Assembly (NCBI GenBank): GCA_013215775.1
Contig: JABSQO010000005.1
Coordinates: 1 to 64,000 of the forward strand
DNA: 64,000 nt
Direction of reading: 5' to 3'
Source: Piscirickettsiaceae bacterium
Lineage (GTDB): Bacteria > Pseudomonadota > Gammaproteobacteria > Nitrosococcales > Methylophagaceae
Shown here: positions 14,993 through 23,966 of the stretch, in pieces
Numbering within the stretch: the first letter of the stretch is position 1
How the letters are laid out: every line of letters starts with the position of its first letter
Translations under genes and position numbers: made by a program
The notes under the pieces: model-generated
The model's database searches: none
What the model was told of the DNA's origin: nothing
What the model saw: the letters and a program-made list of their open reading frames with translations, nothing else

Positions 14993-16102
14993 TTAAGGTG
15001 CCACACCCATCATATCTGCTGGCATTGGAATAGCATTGCCTGATGTTGTCACCATATCGGCTTTAGCACGCATTAAATTGGTACCTACAAAGCCACCAAA
15101 ACGATATACCCAAGCAGTTAACTCTTTATTAAATTTATCCACTTCTTGCTGAATTTCTTCCGGTGTTTTAAGTACACCTAGTTCTATAATATCTTTAGAA
15201 GGTGTAGTCACAAGTGACTGGTCACTCTCAGCAAAAAATGTGGTGAAATAATACCCATCAATAAACGAAGTTTCGGTGGTTATTTTTAAGCCATCAAAGG
15301 TAATAAACTCGGCCGTCACCACCTCAGAATCTTCTCTAGAGAAACCATCAAGTGGTTGCACATCTTCCATTCGTAACTGATATAAAGTGCTGGCAATATC
15401 ATAACCCAGTAAGTTATATTTGAAGACTGTTTTAGCACCCATCTCTGGTGTGCCAAATTTATCTTTTTGACCAAGATTAACAATAGTTGCTGTTTCACCA
15501 TTTGGTTGAATAATATTGACTTGAGTTATGCGTTCACGTGCAATATTCATGACTTCACTCTTAATCCAATTCAACATTAGTGGATTAATATTTAAGTAAC
15601 CTTCAGCCAACCATGAACCTTCTTCTCCTGCTCGACGAACATAAAACCGTCTTGTTCCTTGTCCTTGACCCAATTCACGTTCATTACCCAAAATAAGCCC
15701 AGCAACCTCTTGCTCACCACTGAACATGGTGACTTGAACTGATGAACCTTCGGCACCTTCAACACCTAACAATTCATAATATTCTGGATTACTTGTTTTA
15801 CGTTCAAGAATTTTAGCATCAGCGATATCGATTAATGCACGTTTAACCAGATTAAAATCAGCAAGATGATCCCATCGTTCTTTTACAAACCAATCTTCAC
15901 CTTGTTTAAATAATGTAAATTGATCTTGAGAACTGTTGAAAGTAATCTTATCGACCTCACCTAACTGCTCATATAGGGCCGGAAATAGTAATGAATAATC
16001 CTCATTGTTATCTCTAGGTCGTTGAATCGTCATCAACATCAACAACGACATCACTACCGTGACAATCACTAAAATGGTGAAACTATTTAATTTTTTAATC
16101 AT
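14993..16102 (-). CDS. DUF4340 protein of the Gld-like ABC exporter operon
   Basis: This 369-residue protein has one N-terminal membrane helix (about 5-25) and an otherwise periplasmic, beta-rich body of the DUF4340 kind (FTLFKQGEDWFV, AKILERKTSNPEYYELLGVEG, GLILGNE). It is the last gene of a four-gene operon with an ATPase, a permease and a GldG-like protein. In other bacteria DUF4340 proteins occur in the same set. The function is unknown; it is probably an accessory subunit of the exporter. The gene starts 36 nt after the GldG-like gene. Confidence 0.85.
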   Translation of the reverse strand: MIKKLNSFTILVIVTVVMSLLMLMTIQRPRDNNEDYSLLFPALYEQLGEVDKITFNSSQDQFTLFKQGEDWFVKERWDHLADFNLVKRALIDIADAKILERKTSNPEYYELLGVEGAEGSSVQVTMFSGEQEVAGLILGNERELGQGQGTRRFYVRRAGEEGSWLAEGYLNINPLMLNWIKSEVMNIARERITQVNIIQPNGETATIVNLGQKDKFGTPEMGAKTVFKYNLLGYDIASTLYQLRMEDVQPLDGFSREDSEVVTAEFITFDGLKITTETSFIDGYYFTTFFAESDQSLVTTPSKDIIELGVLKTPEEIQQEVDKFNKELTAWVYRFGGFVGTNLMRAKADMVTTSGNAIPMPADMMGVAP

Positions 16103-16137
16103 ATTTTTACAAACCTAAATTACAGTTTCTGTATTTA

Positions 16138-18054
16138 TTACTGCTCAAGCCTACCTTGAGTACGTTTTCGAACACGTAACCAACCTGTGAGCACTGCTAA
16201 TAACGCCACCAACAAAGGTATAAGGCCGATATTAAAGAATTTCATTTTGGTATCTAACGCATCAATATCTTTACGTAGATTACCCTGCACTTCACGCAGC
16301 TTTTGCTGTGTTTTATGCACCATTATCCGATGCTCCGTAATCTCTTGTTGCTGCTCAACATTGAGAAGTTCACCACCACTACCACTACGTTCCACTTCCA
16401 TTCTAGCAATCAGCTGTTTGGTTTCATCTAATGTTTTCTGTAATTCACGCTCTTGAGTACGATAATGTTTTTCTGCTTCCCGCTGTAGCGCTAAAACACG
16501 ATCAAATGGTCGTGAAAACCCTGCACGAGAACGTACACTAATCAAACCATTATTACCTGACATTTCATCAATCGCATTAATCAAGAAATCAATATTATTG
16601 GATGTATTATAGGTAATCTGTTCGCCATAAAAATCTTGTAACTGTACCCAGAATCGTTCTTTCAACATATCAACATCCGCAATCGCTATCACATCAATAT
16701 CTTGTTTTGATTCCGTTAAATGTTTAGATGACTTGGTAACGTTGCCATCAGCATCTTTAATACCATTAGGAAATACAGATTTAACGGGGCCATTGACTCG
16801 AATTGCAATCGGATAACTTAATGTTCCTGGTAGATATTTTGTTAAAAGCGCTAAGGGATCGTTACGGAACTGTACTACTCGTTTATCCACTAACATTGCT
16901 TCATCACTTGATGAAAACAAGGGTATTACATTCGTTGTTGCACCCTCAATTTCCTTAAAATAGCCGGTCGTAGCCACTTCAATTTTTTTCAATTGACTGG
17001 TAATCGCTTGCTCACTATTTAATTGATCAGCAGGAATAGCATGCCACAATACATAGTCAATCGGCTTATTGTTTGTTCGTGCGCCAAAATCTACTTTTAT
17101 TGCTGTTTTACGATCCGCTACTACATCTGCGGCAGCACGTTCGAAACCCCACGCTTTGAACAATTCAGGCATATTAGAACTACGTGAATACACTATTGCA
17201 GCCATCGGGTTTTCAGAATCTTTCTCTGGAATATCACTTTCAGAATAAGGGTCTACAAAGGTAATTAATTTACCGCCACGTAATACATATTGCTCAATGG
17301 CGTATAAAGTACTCTCCGGAAATTCCTTCGGGTGAATAACCATTAATACATCGATACTTGAAGGAATTCGACGGATCTCCATTGGCAGAGATGACACATT
17401 AAATAACTGTCTTAATTCCGCCATAAATGCCCATGGTTTTGCACCACCTGAAAGTATGTCACCTTTCAATGGGTCATAGTCTTGACCATCTATCTCTAAC
17501 TCAGCGGCGCTGATAACAGCCACTGATTTTCTATTTAAACTCGTTAATTTATAAATAAGTTTGGTTAGATCATATTCCAGCACATCTTCTTTTTCTGGCT
17601 GAAAAAATGAAATGCTTTCAACACCATCCAGCAAGTTACTACCTGCCAAGCCGAAATATAAAGGATCTGCTTCACCTTCAATGGGTACACCTTGTAAACC
17701 ATATTGTTTCGCTCGTTGCTCATTGTCTGAGAATGGTTCAGGGTTGATTATCGTTAATTCAATCATGCCATCGGAAGCACGTTGATATTCTTCTAATAAT
17801 TCTTGTACGCGCTGTGCATAAGATTTCAGACTCGGTAACTCTTGAGCAACTTTATCCGAAAAATAAAAACGTAAGGCAATAGGTTCTTTTAATGAGCCAA
17901 TGATATTCAATGTACCTTCAGACAAGGTATATAACTTATTTTCTGTTAAATCGATGCGAGCCGACTTTAAATTGCCATTGGTCACGATATTAAATGACAA
18001 AAAGAGAATCGTTGCCAGTATTAAACCTGTTGTCGATAATAGTTGTTTATTCAT
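16138..18054 (-). CDS. GldG-like ABC exporter periplasmic/membrane subunit
   Basis: This 638-residue protein has a membrane helix near each end (about 8-27 and 607-625) and a long periplasmic region between them, the layout of the GldG family (IDLTENKLYTLSEGT near the start, then a ThuA-like/IFT52-like fold with LITFVDPYSE). A coiled-coil stretch (about 515-600, rich in Glu, Gln and Arg) precedes the C-terminal helix. Together with the ATPase and permease it forms an ABC-2 type exporter of unknown cargo. In Bacteroidetes the related GldA-GldF-GldG supports gliding; here that role is not implied. Confidence 0.86.
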   Translation of the reverse strand: MNKQLLSTTGLILATILFLSFNIVTNGNLKSARIDLTENKLYTLSEGTLNIIGSLKEPIALRFYFSDKVAQELPSLKSYAQRVQELLEEYQRASDGMIELTIINPEPFSDNEQRAKQYGLQGVPIEGEADPLYFGLAGSNLLDGVESISFFQPEKEDVLEYDLTKLIYKLTSLNRKSVAVISAAELEIDGQDYDPLKGDILSGGAKPWAFMAELRQLFNVSSLPMEIRRIPSSIDVLMVIHPKEFPESTLYAIEQYVLRGGKLITFVDPYSESDIPEKDSENPMAAIVYSRSSNMPELFKAWGFERAAADVVADRKTAIKVDFGARTNNKPIDYVLWHAIPADQLNSEQAITSQLKKIEVATTGYFKEIEGATTNVIPLFSSSDEAMLVDKRVVQFRNDPLALLTKYLPGTLSYPIAIRVNGPVKSVFPNGIKDADGNVTKSSKHLTESKQDIDVIAIADVDMLKERFWVQLQDFYGEQITYNTSNNIDFLINAIDEMSGNNGLISVRSRAGFSRPFDRVLALQREAEKHYRTQERELQKTLDETKQLIARMEVERSGSGGELLNVEQQQEITEHRIMVHKTQQKLREVQGNLRKDIDALDTKMKFFNIGLIPLLVALLAVLTGWLRVRKRTQGRLEQ

Positions 18055-18068
18055 CTTTCTTAAAACTC

Positions 18069-18803
18069 CTAATCGGCTTTACGGGCATTAATGACAATGG
18101 CATTAGCAAATAGCCAAATCATAATAACTGATGCGAAATACAACATATCTCGGATATCAATCACACCTCTGGAAATTGCATCAAAGTGAGTCAAAAAACT
18201 AAAGGAGCTAATGGCTTCAACTAATACTGTTGGTGCCCAACTACTGAAAAAATCCAACACAATCCCGTAACCACTTAATACAAAAATCAAACTGACAATC
18301 AAACTTAAAACAAAGGCGATAACTTGATTTTTAGTGGTGGCAGAAATACAGGCACCAATTGCTAAAAATCCACCCGCCATCAAGAAGCTACCCAGGAAAC
18401 CAGCGAATATAACGCCATTATCAGGTGAACCTAAATAATTAACGGTTATCCACAATGGGAAATTAAGCAGCAATGCTAAACCAGTAAAGACCCATGCGGC
18501 TAGGAACTTACCCAATACAGCTTCAAAAACTGAAACCGGTAAGGTCATCAGTAATTCAATCGAGCCATTTTTACGCTCTTCTGACCATAAACGCATTGAA
18601 ATCGCCGGAATTAATAGCACATATATCCAAGGATGGATGGAAAAAAACGGATATAAATCAGCTTCGCCACGTTCAAAGAAATTACCGACGAAAAAAGTCG
18701 AAAAACCAGTTAGTAATAAGAAAATAATAATAAAAACATAAGCGACTGGCGTGGCAAAATAGCCATTCAGTTCACGTTTCATAATAAACCAGATATTGTT
18801 CAT
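18069..18803 (-). CDS. ABC-2 type permease (GldF-like)
   Basis: This 244-residue inner-membrane protein has six predicted helices and an ABC-2 signature early on (RELNGYFATPVAYVFIIIFLLL; RLWSEERKNGSIELLMTLPVS). The SEERKNGSIELLMTLP coupling segment is typical of GldF/NosY-type permeases. Its start overlaps the ATPase stop by one base, and the GldG-like gene follows after 14 nt. Confidence 0.9.
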   Translation of the reverse strand: MNNIWFIMKRELNGYFATPVAYVFIIIFLLLTGFSTFFVGNFFERGEADLYPFFSIHPWIYVLLIPAISMRLWSEERKNGSIELLMTLPVSVFEAVLGKFLAAWVFTGLALLLNFPLWITVNYLGSPDNGVIFAGFLGSFLMAGGFLAIGACISATTKNQVIAFVLSLIVSLIFVLSGYGIVLDFFSSWAPTVLVEAISSFSFLTHFDAISRGVIDIRDMLYFASVIMIWLFANAIVINARKAD

Positions 18804-19744
18804 TAAACGCCACCTTGTGTTGTGATATTTCGGAAAACCTCATCCAATCGGCCATGCTCAGCAAATAGCGAATCAATTTGCCAACCTTTGTTTCGAATTT
18901 CCTGTGATAATTCAGCGGTAATTTGCTGTTTATCGATTGGATAAACACGAACGCCACGTTCAGCGGTTAATGGCTCAACATGATCAACAAACGTAAGTTC
19001 ATTGAGGAAGGTTAAAAATGCTGAATCATCAACATTAGCCACCGAAACACATACTGCATTATGATAGGTCGACATCGCTTCTAACTCATGAGGCGTACCA
19101 TCAAACTTAATCTTGCCATTGGCAATCAATACATTACGGGTACAAAGCGCATGCACCTCTTCAAGAATATGCGTGGAAATGATAATGGCCTTATCTGCTG
19201 CCATATCATTGATTAATGTTCGTACTTCATGTTTTTGATTAGGGTCAAGACCATCAGTAGGTTCATCCATAATCAACACGGGAGGGTTGTGTAATATCGC
19301 TTGTGCCAAACCAACTCGACGCTTGTACCCTTTAGATAAAGTTTCAATTGGTTGGAACATAACGTGTTTGATTCGCGCACGTTCCGCCGCAGAAGCAACA
19401 GCACGTTTTTTGTCTGCACCGGCTAAACCGCGGATATCTGCAATAAATTTAAGGAAACCATCTGGCGTCATATCGGCATAGGCTGGCGCACCTTCTGGCA
19501 AATAACCTAAACTCGCTTTGACAGCAATAGGATCGGTAAGAACATCATGACCGCAAACACGGACAGTACCCCGTGTGGGTGCTAAAAATCCTGTGATCAT
19601 TTTCATTGTGGTTGATTTTCCCGCACCATTCGGCCCTAAAAAACCTAACACTTCACCTTTCTTAACTGAAAATGACACGCCATCAACGGCTTTAATAGCA
19701 CCGAAATGCTTGGCAAGATCTTCGATCTCGATTCTCAATGTCAT
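18803..19744 (-). CDS. ABC exporter ATP-binding protein
   Basis: This ATPase of about 313 residues has Walker A GPNGAGKST, Q-loop, signature LSKGYKRRVGLAQA, Walker B VLIMDEPT and the GLDPNQ D-loop, followed by a C-terminal regulatory part. I chose the ATG at 19744 because homology begins at once (MTLRIEIEDLAKHFGAIKAV) and a G-rich ribosome site (GGGGGA) lies 12 nt upstream; the reading frame continues 33 codons further upstream without homology. It powers the permease encoded next and is the first gene of the operon. Confidence 0.92.
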   Translation of the reverse strand: MTLRIEIEDLAKHFGAIKAVDGVSFSVKKGEVLGFLGPNGAGKSTTMKMITGFLAPTRGTVRVCGHDVLTDPIAVKASLGYLPEGAPAYADMTPDGFLKFIADIRGLAGADKKRAVASAAERARIKHVMFQPIETLSKGYKRRVGLAQAILHNPPVLIMDEPTDGLDPNQKHEVRTLINDMAADKAIIISTHILEEVHALCTRNVLIANGKIKFDGTPHELEAMSTYHNAVCVSVANVDDSAFLTFLNELTFVDHVEPLTAERGVRVYPIDKQQITAELSQEIRNKGWQIDSLFAEHGRLDEVFRNITTQGGV

Positions 19745-19917
19745 AATATAAAGCGTCCCCCGCCCATCAATCTTTTTTGCAAACCGGACATTATTCGGAA
19801 GTTGACAACTATAAGTCAAGTAAGAGTTGCATTGTTCTTCCATGAGTTATTGCCATCCCTTCTCCAAAGGCATAACCTATTTCTATTAATTTTGCTTATT
19901 CAGGACGAAAAAACACC

Positions 19918-20982
19918 ATGCTTATTAAACAAATTATTCAGCGCGTAAAAGATCTTAGCTGGACAATATTCGATAATATGAATGATTCATCTACCCGCCA
20001 GAAATTTTCTAAAATTGCGGGTTTCAGCATGGCTATTATTATCCTCTTTTTCCTACTTATCATGGCGTGGTGGGATCGTACCCCGAGTAATTTTGATCCC
20101 GTCGCCAACGCCTCACAAATTGCTACCGTTAAACAACACAACCTTGTGACGGGGTATACCTCAACAGCAACTTTGATTACCCTCACAAATAGCTTATTAG
20201 ATAAATCTGGCGGCTATCTCAGTAATGATGTCACACCGCCTTCAATATGGATGGACAACGTACCCAATTGGGAGTTCGGTGTATTGGTACAAATCCGTGA
20301 TTTTTCACGTTCCTTACGAAATGATATGAGCCGAAGTCAATCACAATCATTGGAAGATCCTGATCTATCAGTGGCAGAACCACAATTCAATTTCAATTCA
20401 GAATCGTGGTTATTTCCATCAACAGAACGGGAATATCGTAAAGGTAATGAAGCGCTAAATTCTTATCTTGCCCGGCTAAGTAATATTGAACAAGATGAAG
20501 CCCAATTTTATGCCCGTGCGGATAATTTAGCGGATTGGTTTGCCATTGTCGAAAAACGTCTTGGAAGCTTATCGCAGCGCTTAAGTGCTAGTGTGGGTCA
20601 AATTCGAGTCAATACTGATCTGGCAGGCGACCCTGAAGCACAACAATCAACACCTGCACCGGTCGAAATGGTCTCCAAAACACCATGGGCAAAAATTGAC
20701 GATGTATTTTATGAATCGCGAGGCTCTGCGTGGGCATTGATCCACTTACTTAAAGCAGTAGAACATGACTTTGCAGACATTCTTATTAAGAAAAATGCCC
20801 TAGTCAGCCTGCGCCAAATTATTCGTGAATTAGAATCGACCCAAGATGCTCTCTGGAGCCCAGTAATCTTGAATGGCAGTGGTTTTGGGTTTATGGCTAA
20901 TCATTCTTTAGTCATGGCATCTTACATCTCACGCGCTAATGCCGCGATTATCGACTTGCGTATTTTACTTAGCCAAGGTTAA
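19918..20982 (+). CDS. DUF2333 family inner-membrane protein
   Basis: This 354-residue protein has one membrane helix (about 37-54, FSMAIIILFFLLIMAWW) and a large, probably periplasmic domain typical of DUF2333 proteins of gammaproteobacteria (TLINSLLDKSGGYLSND, NWEFGVLVQIRDFSRSLRNDMSRSQSQS, FYARADNLADWFAIVEKRLGSLSQRLSAS). The function is unknown. It is divergent from the ABC exporter operon (173 nt between starts) and followed by a lipoprotein gene. Confidence 0.82.
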   Translation: MLIKQIIQRVKDLSWTIFDNMNDSSTRQKFSKIAGFSMAIIILFFLLIMAWWDRTPSNFDPVANASQIATVKQHNLVTGYTSTATLITLTNSLLDKSGGYLSNDVTPPSIWMDNVPNWEFGVLVQIRDFSRSLRNDMSRSQSQSLEDPDLSVAEPQFNFNSESWLFPSTEREYRKGNEALNSYLARLSNIEQDEAQFYARADNLADWFAIVEKRLGSLSQRLSASVGQIRVNTDLAGDPEAQQSTPAPVEMVSKTPWAKIDDVFYESRGSAWALIHLLKAVEHDFADILIKKNALVSLRQIIRELESTQDALWSPVILNGSGFGFMANHSLVMASYISRANAAIIDLRILLSQG

Positions 20983-21045
20983 ACTCCGCCGGTTTATTCA
21001 ATCCACAATTATTTATTACTTAACACTTTTAGGAGCTCAAATTTA

Positions 21046-21585
21046 ATGACAAAATTAACACTTTCCGCTTTAATTGCATCAGCCTTATTCATTTCAGCGT
21101 GTGACCAAAGCACTGAGAATGCAGCTGATACTGACAAATCAGCAGTTGAAATAACAGAACAAGCAACAGAAACTATGAGCAACGCGGCATCAACTGCTGT
21201 TGAGACCGCTAAAGAAATGACGACTGAAGTCACTACAGATGATGTGGCTGACACCGAGTCTTCTAACGATCTAGTTGATCAAGCCACTGAAGCTGTTGAT
21301 GAAACGGCATCTGACATCATGGAAAAACAAACTATTCCTGAAGTAGCAGATATCGCTGATACTGTCGCTACCGATGACATGATTGAACAAGCCGTTGATG
21401 CTGTTGAAGAAGTGGTAGAAGATTCAATGGAAGTGGCGAGTGAAATGGCAACTGATATTATGGAAGAACAGGCTATAGAGATGCCCGTTATTGAAGAAAT
21501 TCCAGCAGTTGAAGTACCTGCTGAAACTTCTGAAATTGATGTTGATGCAATGAAAGATGCCGCTGCAGATTTAATGGCGCATTAA
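21046..21585 (+). CDS. Acidic, low-complexity lipoprotein
   Basis: This 179-residue protein has a lipoprotein signal (LIASALFISAC, Cys19). The mature part is made almost wholly of Ala, Glu, Asp, Thr, Val and Met in short helical repeats (variants of ATDxMEEQA, AVEEV, ATETMSNAAS). The pattern recalls surface-extended alpha-helical lipoproteins, but I do not recognise a family. An AGGAGC ribosome site precedes the ATG, and a strong terminator follows. It is probably a real gene: the stop-free frame, ribosome site and lipobox agree. Confidence 0.75.
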   Translation: MTKLTLSALIASALFISACDQSTENAADTDKSAVEITEQATETMSNAASTAVETAKEMTTEVTTDDVADTESSNDLVDQATEAVDETASDIMEKQTIPEVADIADTVATDDMIEQAVDAVEEVVEDSMEVASEMATDIMEEQAIEMPVIEEIPAVEVPAETSEIDVDAMKDAAADLMAH

Positions 21586-21628
21586 TCATGCGTTTATTGA
21601 CTTATTCCTGTTAGGAATTAAGTGATAG

Positions 21629-21666
21629 AAAAAGCCGGAAAAGCACATGCTTTACCGGCTTTTTTA
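21629..21666 (+). terminator. Terminator between the lipoprotein and tupA genes
   Basis: The hairpin AAAGCCGG...GC-acat-GC...CCGGCTTT, with one bulge, is followed by six T; the A run on the 5' side lets it work in both directions for the two convergent genes. Confidence 0.88.
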
Positions 21667-21675
21667 TGTCTCGGA

Positions 21676-22479
21676 TTAATTCACCGCATCAGGATAAAAT
21701 AATTGCTGACCGGATATACGAAAAGTCTCAATAATAGCTTGGCCTTGTTCACCCGTGACAAAATCAATATATTTAATCGCCAAATCATAATTCACATAGC
21801 TATGTTTTTCAGGATTCACAGCCATAACATGGTAAGGATTAAACAGTACTTCGTCACCCTCATAAAGTAACTGCAAACGTATCTTGCCATCATAGGCAAT
21901 CTGTGTACCCCGATCTGTAAGAGTATAAGCCTGCTTTTCATTAGCCATGGTTAATACCGCGCCCATACTTTGACCGATATTAAGATACCAATCCCCTTCT
22001 GGTTCAACATTGGCCATAGCCCATAAGAACTTTTCTTTTTTATGAGTACCAGAATCATCGCCACGAGAAATAAATTCTGCCTCGGCATTTGCAATCCATT
22101 GTAAGGCTTGACTAACAGAGATTGCATGCTTGATATTTGCAGGATCACTTTCTGAACCAATGATGACAAAGTCATTATGCATCACCGCTTTTCGGTCAAT
22201 AAAATCACCTTGAGCAACGTATTTTAATTCTGCAGCGGGCGCATGTACAAACACCACATCGACATCACCTCGACTGCCCAATTTCAATGCCTTGCCTGTC
22301 CCAACGGCAATCACTTCAATCTTAATATCGTATTTTTCTTCAAAAACGGGGTGTAATACTGATAATAAACCTGAATTATCAGTACTGGTGGTAGTGGATA
22401 ATCTTAAACGTTCAACAGCAAAAGAAGAAGCAGTTATGACGCTAAAAAATACCAGCGTAAACCATTGTGTTAATTTCAT
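21676..22479 (-). CDS. tupA: TupA-like tungstate (or molybdate) binding protein
   Basis: This 267-residue periplasmic solute-binding protein has a signal peptide (1-21, ending SSFA) and the TupA motif STTTSTDNSGLL that binds the oxyanion. Further family sequences are GDVDVVFVHAPAAE, FVIIGSESDPA and FISRGDDSGTHKKE. TupA feeds the TupBC ABC importer; no tupB or tupC is in the window, so they lie elsewhere or another permease is used. It lies 23 nt downstream of a porin gene, and a ModE-type regulator and moa genes adjoin, which supports a Mo/W oxyanion role. Confidence 0.9.
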   Translation of the reverse strand: MKLTQWFTLVFFSVITASSFAVERLRLSTTTSTDNSGLLSVLHPVFEEKYDIKIEVIAVGTGKALKLGSRGDVDVVFVHAPAAELKYVAQGDFIDRKAVMHNDFVIIGSESDPANIKHAISVSQALQWIANAEAEFISRGDDSGTHKKEKFLWAMANVEPEGDWYLNIGQSMGAVLTMANEKQAYTLTDRGTQIAYDGKIRLQLLYEGDEVLFNPYHVMAVNPEKHSYVNYDLAIKYIDFVTGEQGQAIIETFRISGQQLFYPDAVN

Positions 22480-22502
22480 TTCTATACCTTAATTAATAAT
22501 CT

Positions 22503-23843
22503 TCAAAATGCCCATTGACTACGTACTTGGAACAAGCTTGGTTCTTCATTATCATAAGTACCACCTTTTACTTCCAATACATCGATATAGTTAGCTGAGA
22601 AACGTAATGTCGGTGTTGCATACCAGTTGAGTCCTAATGTGACAGAATCAACTTCACCACCATCAATGTCATTATCACTCAAATCAAGTGTGCTATATCG
22701 CAGGCCGAATTCCCACGCACCGATACCACCTTCACCGACAATACCTTTTGGTGTTATGCCGCCAAATGCACCTTTTTTATAGTGTCGCGATTCACCCGTA
22801 AAAAAGTAGCCACTTTGAATATACCAACCATCAAAATCTACATCGCTGCCACTACTACGATTAACTGAGGTAGTGATGTATTCAGCTTGCGCCGAAAATG
22901 GACCATAGACTGCCGCGACTTCTAACCCTAGTTTTAAGTAATCATTAACATCGAAAATGGTGCCAGTATCAACAATATTAATACCGGCAATATGTGACTC
23001 TGGTGTTTGCTTAAAACGAGCTATTTCATTATCGCCAGTATCACGATAATTAATGCCCAAACCCAAATGAATAATGGAACCTTTTTCATTTATAGGTGAA
23101 AAAGTAGCACGAGCACCTGCACCCCAACCTTCATCATCATCGCCACCTTTAGTGGTTAACGAATCACCGAATAAACCACCTGCCAATGACCAGTGTTTTT
23201 GTTTGCTGCTTACCATCATGCCAATATGACGCCCAGCAGCAAATGCAGTCGGTAATGATCGCTCTGTAAACAAGGTATATTTGGAGCTAGTCTGTTCTTG
23301 CAAACTGAATGGTTCTTTAAAATTACCCACTTTTAACTGTAAATCATCAAAGCCGTTATAGGTAATAAAAGCATCCGCTATTCCTTTGCCATTGGCCCCT
23401 GTACTAGCAAAATCATATTGCAATTTATATCCCCAGTCGTAATACATCGTGCCTTGTAAATACAAACGTGCACGGCGAATTTCTGTTCCATCACCCATGT
23501 CTGGATCGCCACTGTAGCTAGCTGCGTCAGCTTGTACACGACCACCCAATTTAGAGCTGAATTTTCCGTCACGTGTTTTAACTGTAATGCCACCGTTCAC
23601 TGACACTTCGACATCTGAAGGTTTGGTTACTTCAGCCAACTGTTTTTTCACTTCTGCTTTTTCTTGACTATCCTGAGTTTGATTTTGTTTTAACTCAGCC
23701 ACCAGCCGACCATATTGCTCATCACTTACTATGCCATTTTCATGCAGCATATTAATCAATGTTTCAATCTCCGAACCCGCCTGTACCGATACGCAGTTCA
23801 ACAATAAAGCTATTGCCGAAATTACCGTCATTTTTATTTTCAT
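22503..23843 (-). CDS. OprP/OprO-type outer-membrane porin
   Basis: This 446-residue protein has a signal peptide (1-22, ending VQA), a coiled-coil start (IETLINMLHENGIVSDEQYGRLV...LKQNQ) and a beta-barrel with alternating aromatic strands ending in ...QVRSQWAF, the terminal Phe needed for outer-membrane insertion. This layout is that of phosphate-selective OprP/OprO porins (trimers with an anion-selective pore). Because tupA follows in the same direction and a ModE-type regulator is divergent, I infer that the anion here is tungstate or molybdate. AGGGA lies 8 nt before the ATG. Confidence 0.88.
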   Translation of the reverse strand: MKIKMTVISAIALLLNCVSVQAGSEIETLINMLHENGIVSDEQYGRLVAELKQNQTQDSQEKAEVKKQLAEVTKPSDVEVSVNGGITVKTRDGKFSSKLGGRVQADAASYSGDPDMGDGTEIRRARLYLQGTMYYDWGYKLQYDFASTGANGKGIADAFITYNGFDDLQLKVGNFKEPFSLQEQTSSKYTLFTERSLPTAFAAGRHIGMMVSSKQKHWSLAGGLFGDSLTTKGGDDDEGWGAGARATFSPINEKGSIIHLGLGINYRDTGDNEIARFKQTPESHIAGINIVDTGTIFDVNDYLKLGLEVAAVYGPFSAQAEYITTSVNRSSGSDVDFDGWYIQSGYFFTGESRHYKKGAFGGITPKGIVGEGGIGAWEFGLRYSTLDLSDNDIDGGEVDSVTLGLNWYATPTLRFSANYIDVLEVKGGTYDNEEPSLFQVRSQWAF

Positions 23844-23872
23844 AATCTAATCCCTAACAATTAAATACCAGC

Positions 23873-23900
23873 CAATATATGCATATTCATACATATATTG
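23873..23900. promoter_or_regulatory. Perfect palindrome between the porin and the ModE-like regulator
   Basis: CAATATATG - 10 nt - CATATATTG is a perfect 9-bp inverted repeat. It lies 30-57 nt upstream of the porin start and about 66 nt upstream of the regulator start. ModE boxes of E. coli are also AT-rich inverted repeats (TATA-type halves). It is the best candidate operator for the neighbouring regulator. Confidence 0.6.
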
Positions 23901-23966
23901 ATTTCTTTATAAATCTAATATTAACAACTATTTGACCGACATAAAATATGTTTGTATATTCCTATT

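Noticed and set aside
14851-15033. 60-codon plus-strand frame after the cheV remnant (MMNLISMTDK...)
   Set aside because: No ribosome site, runs into the 3' end of the DUF4340 gene on the other strand, and no family recognised.
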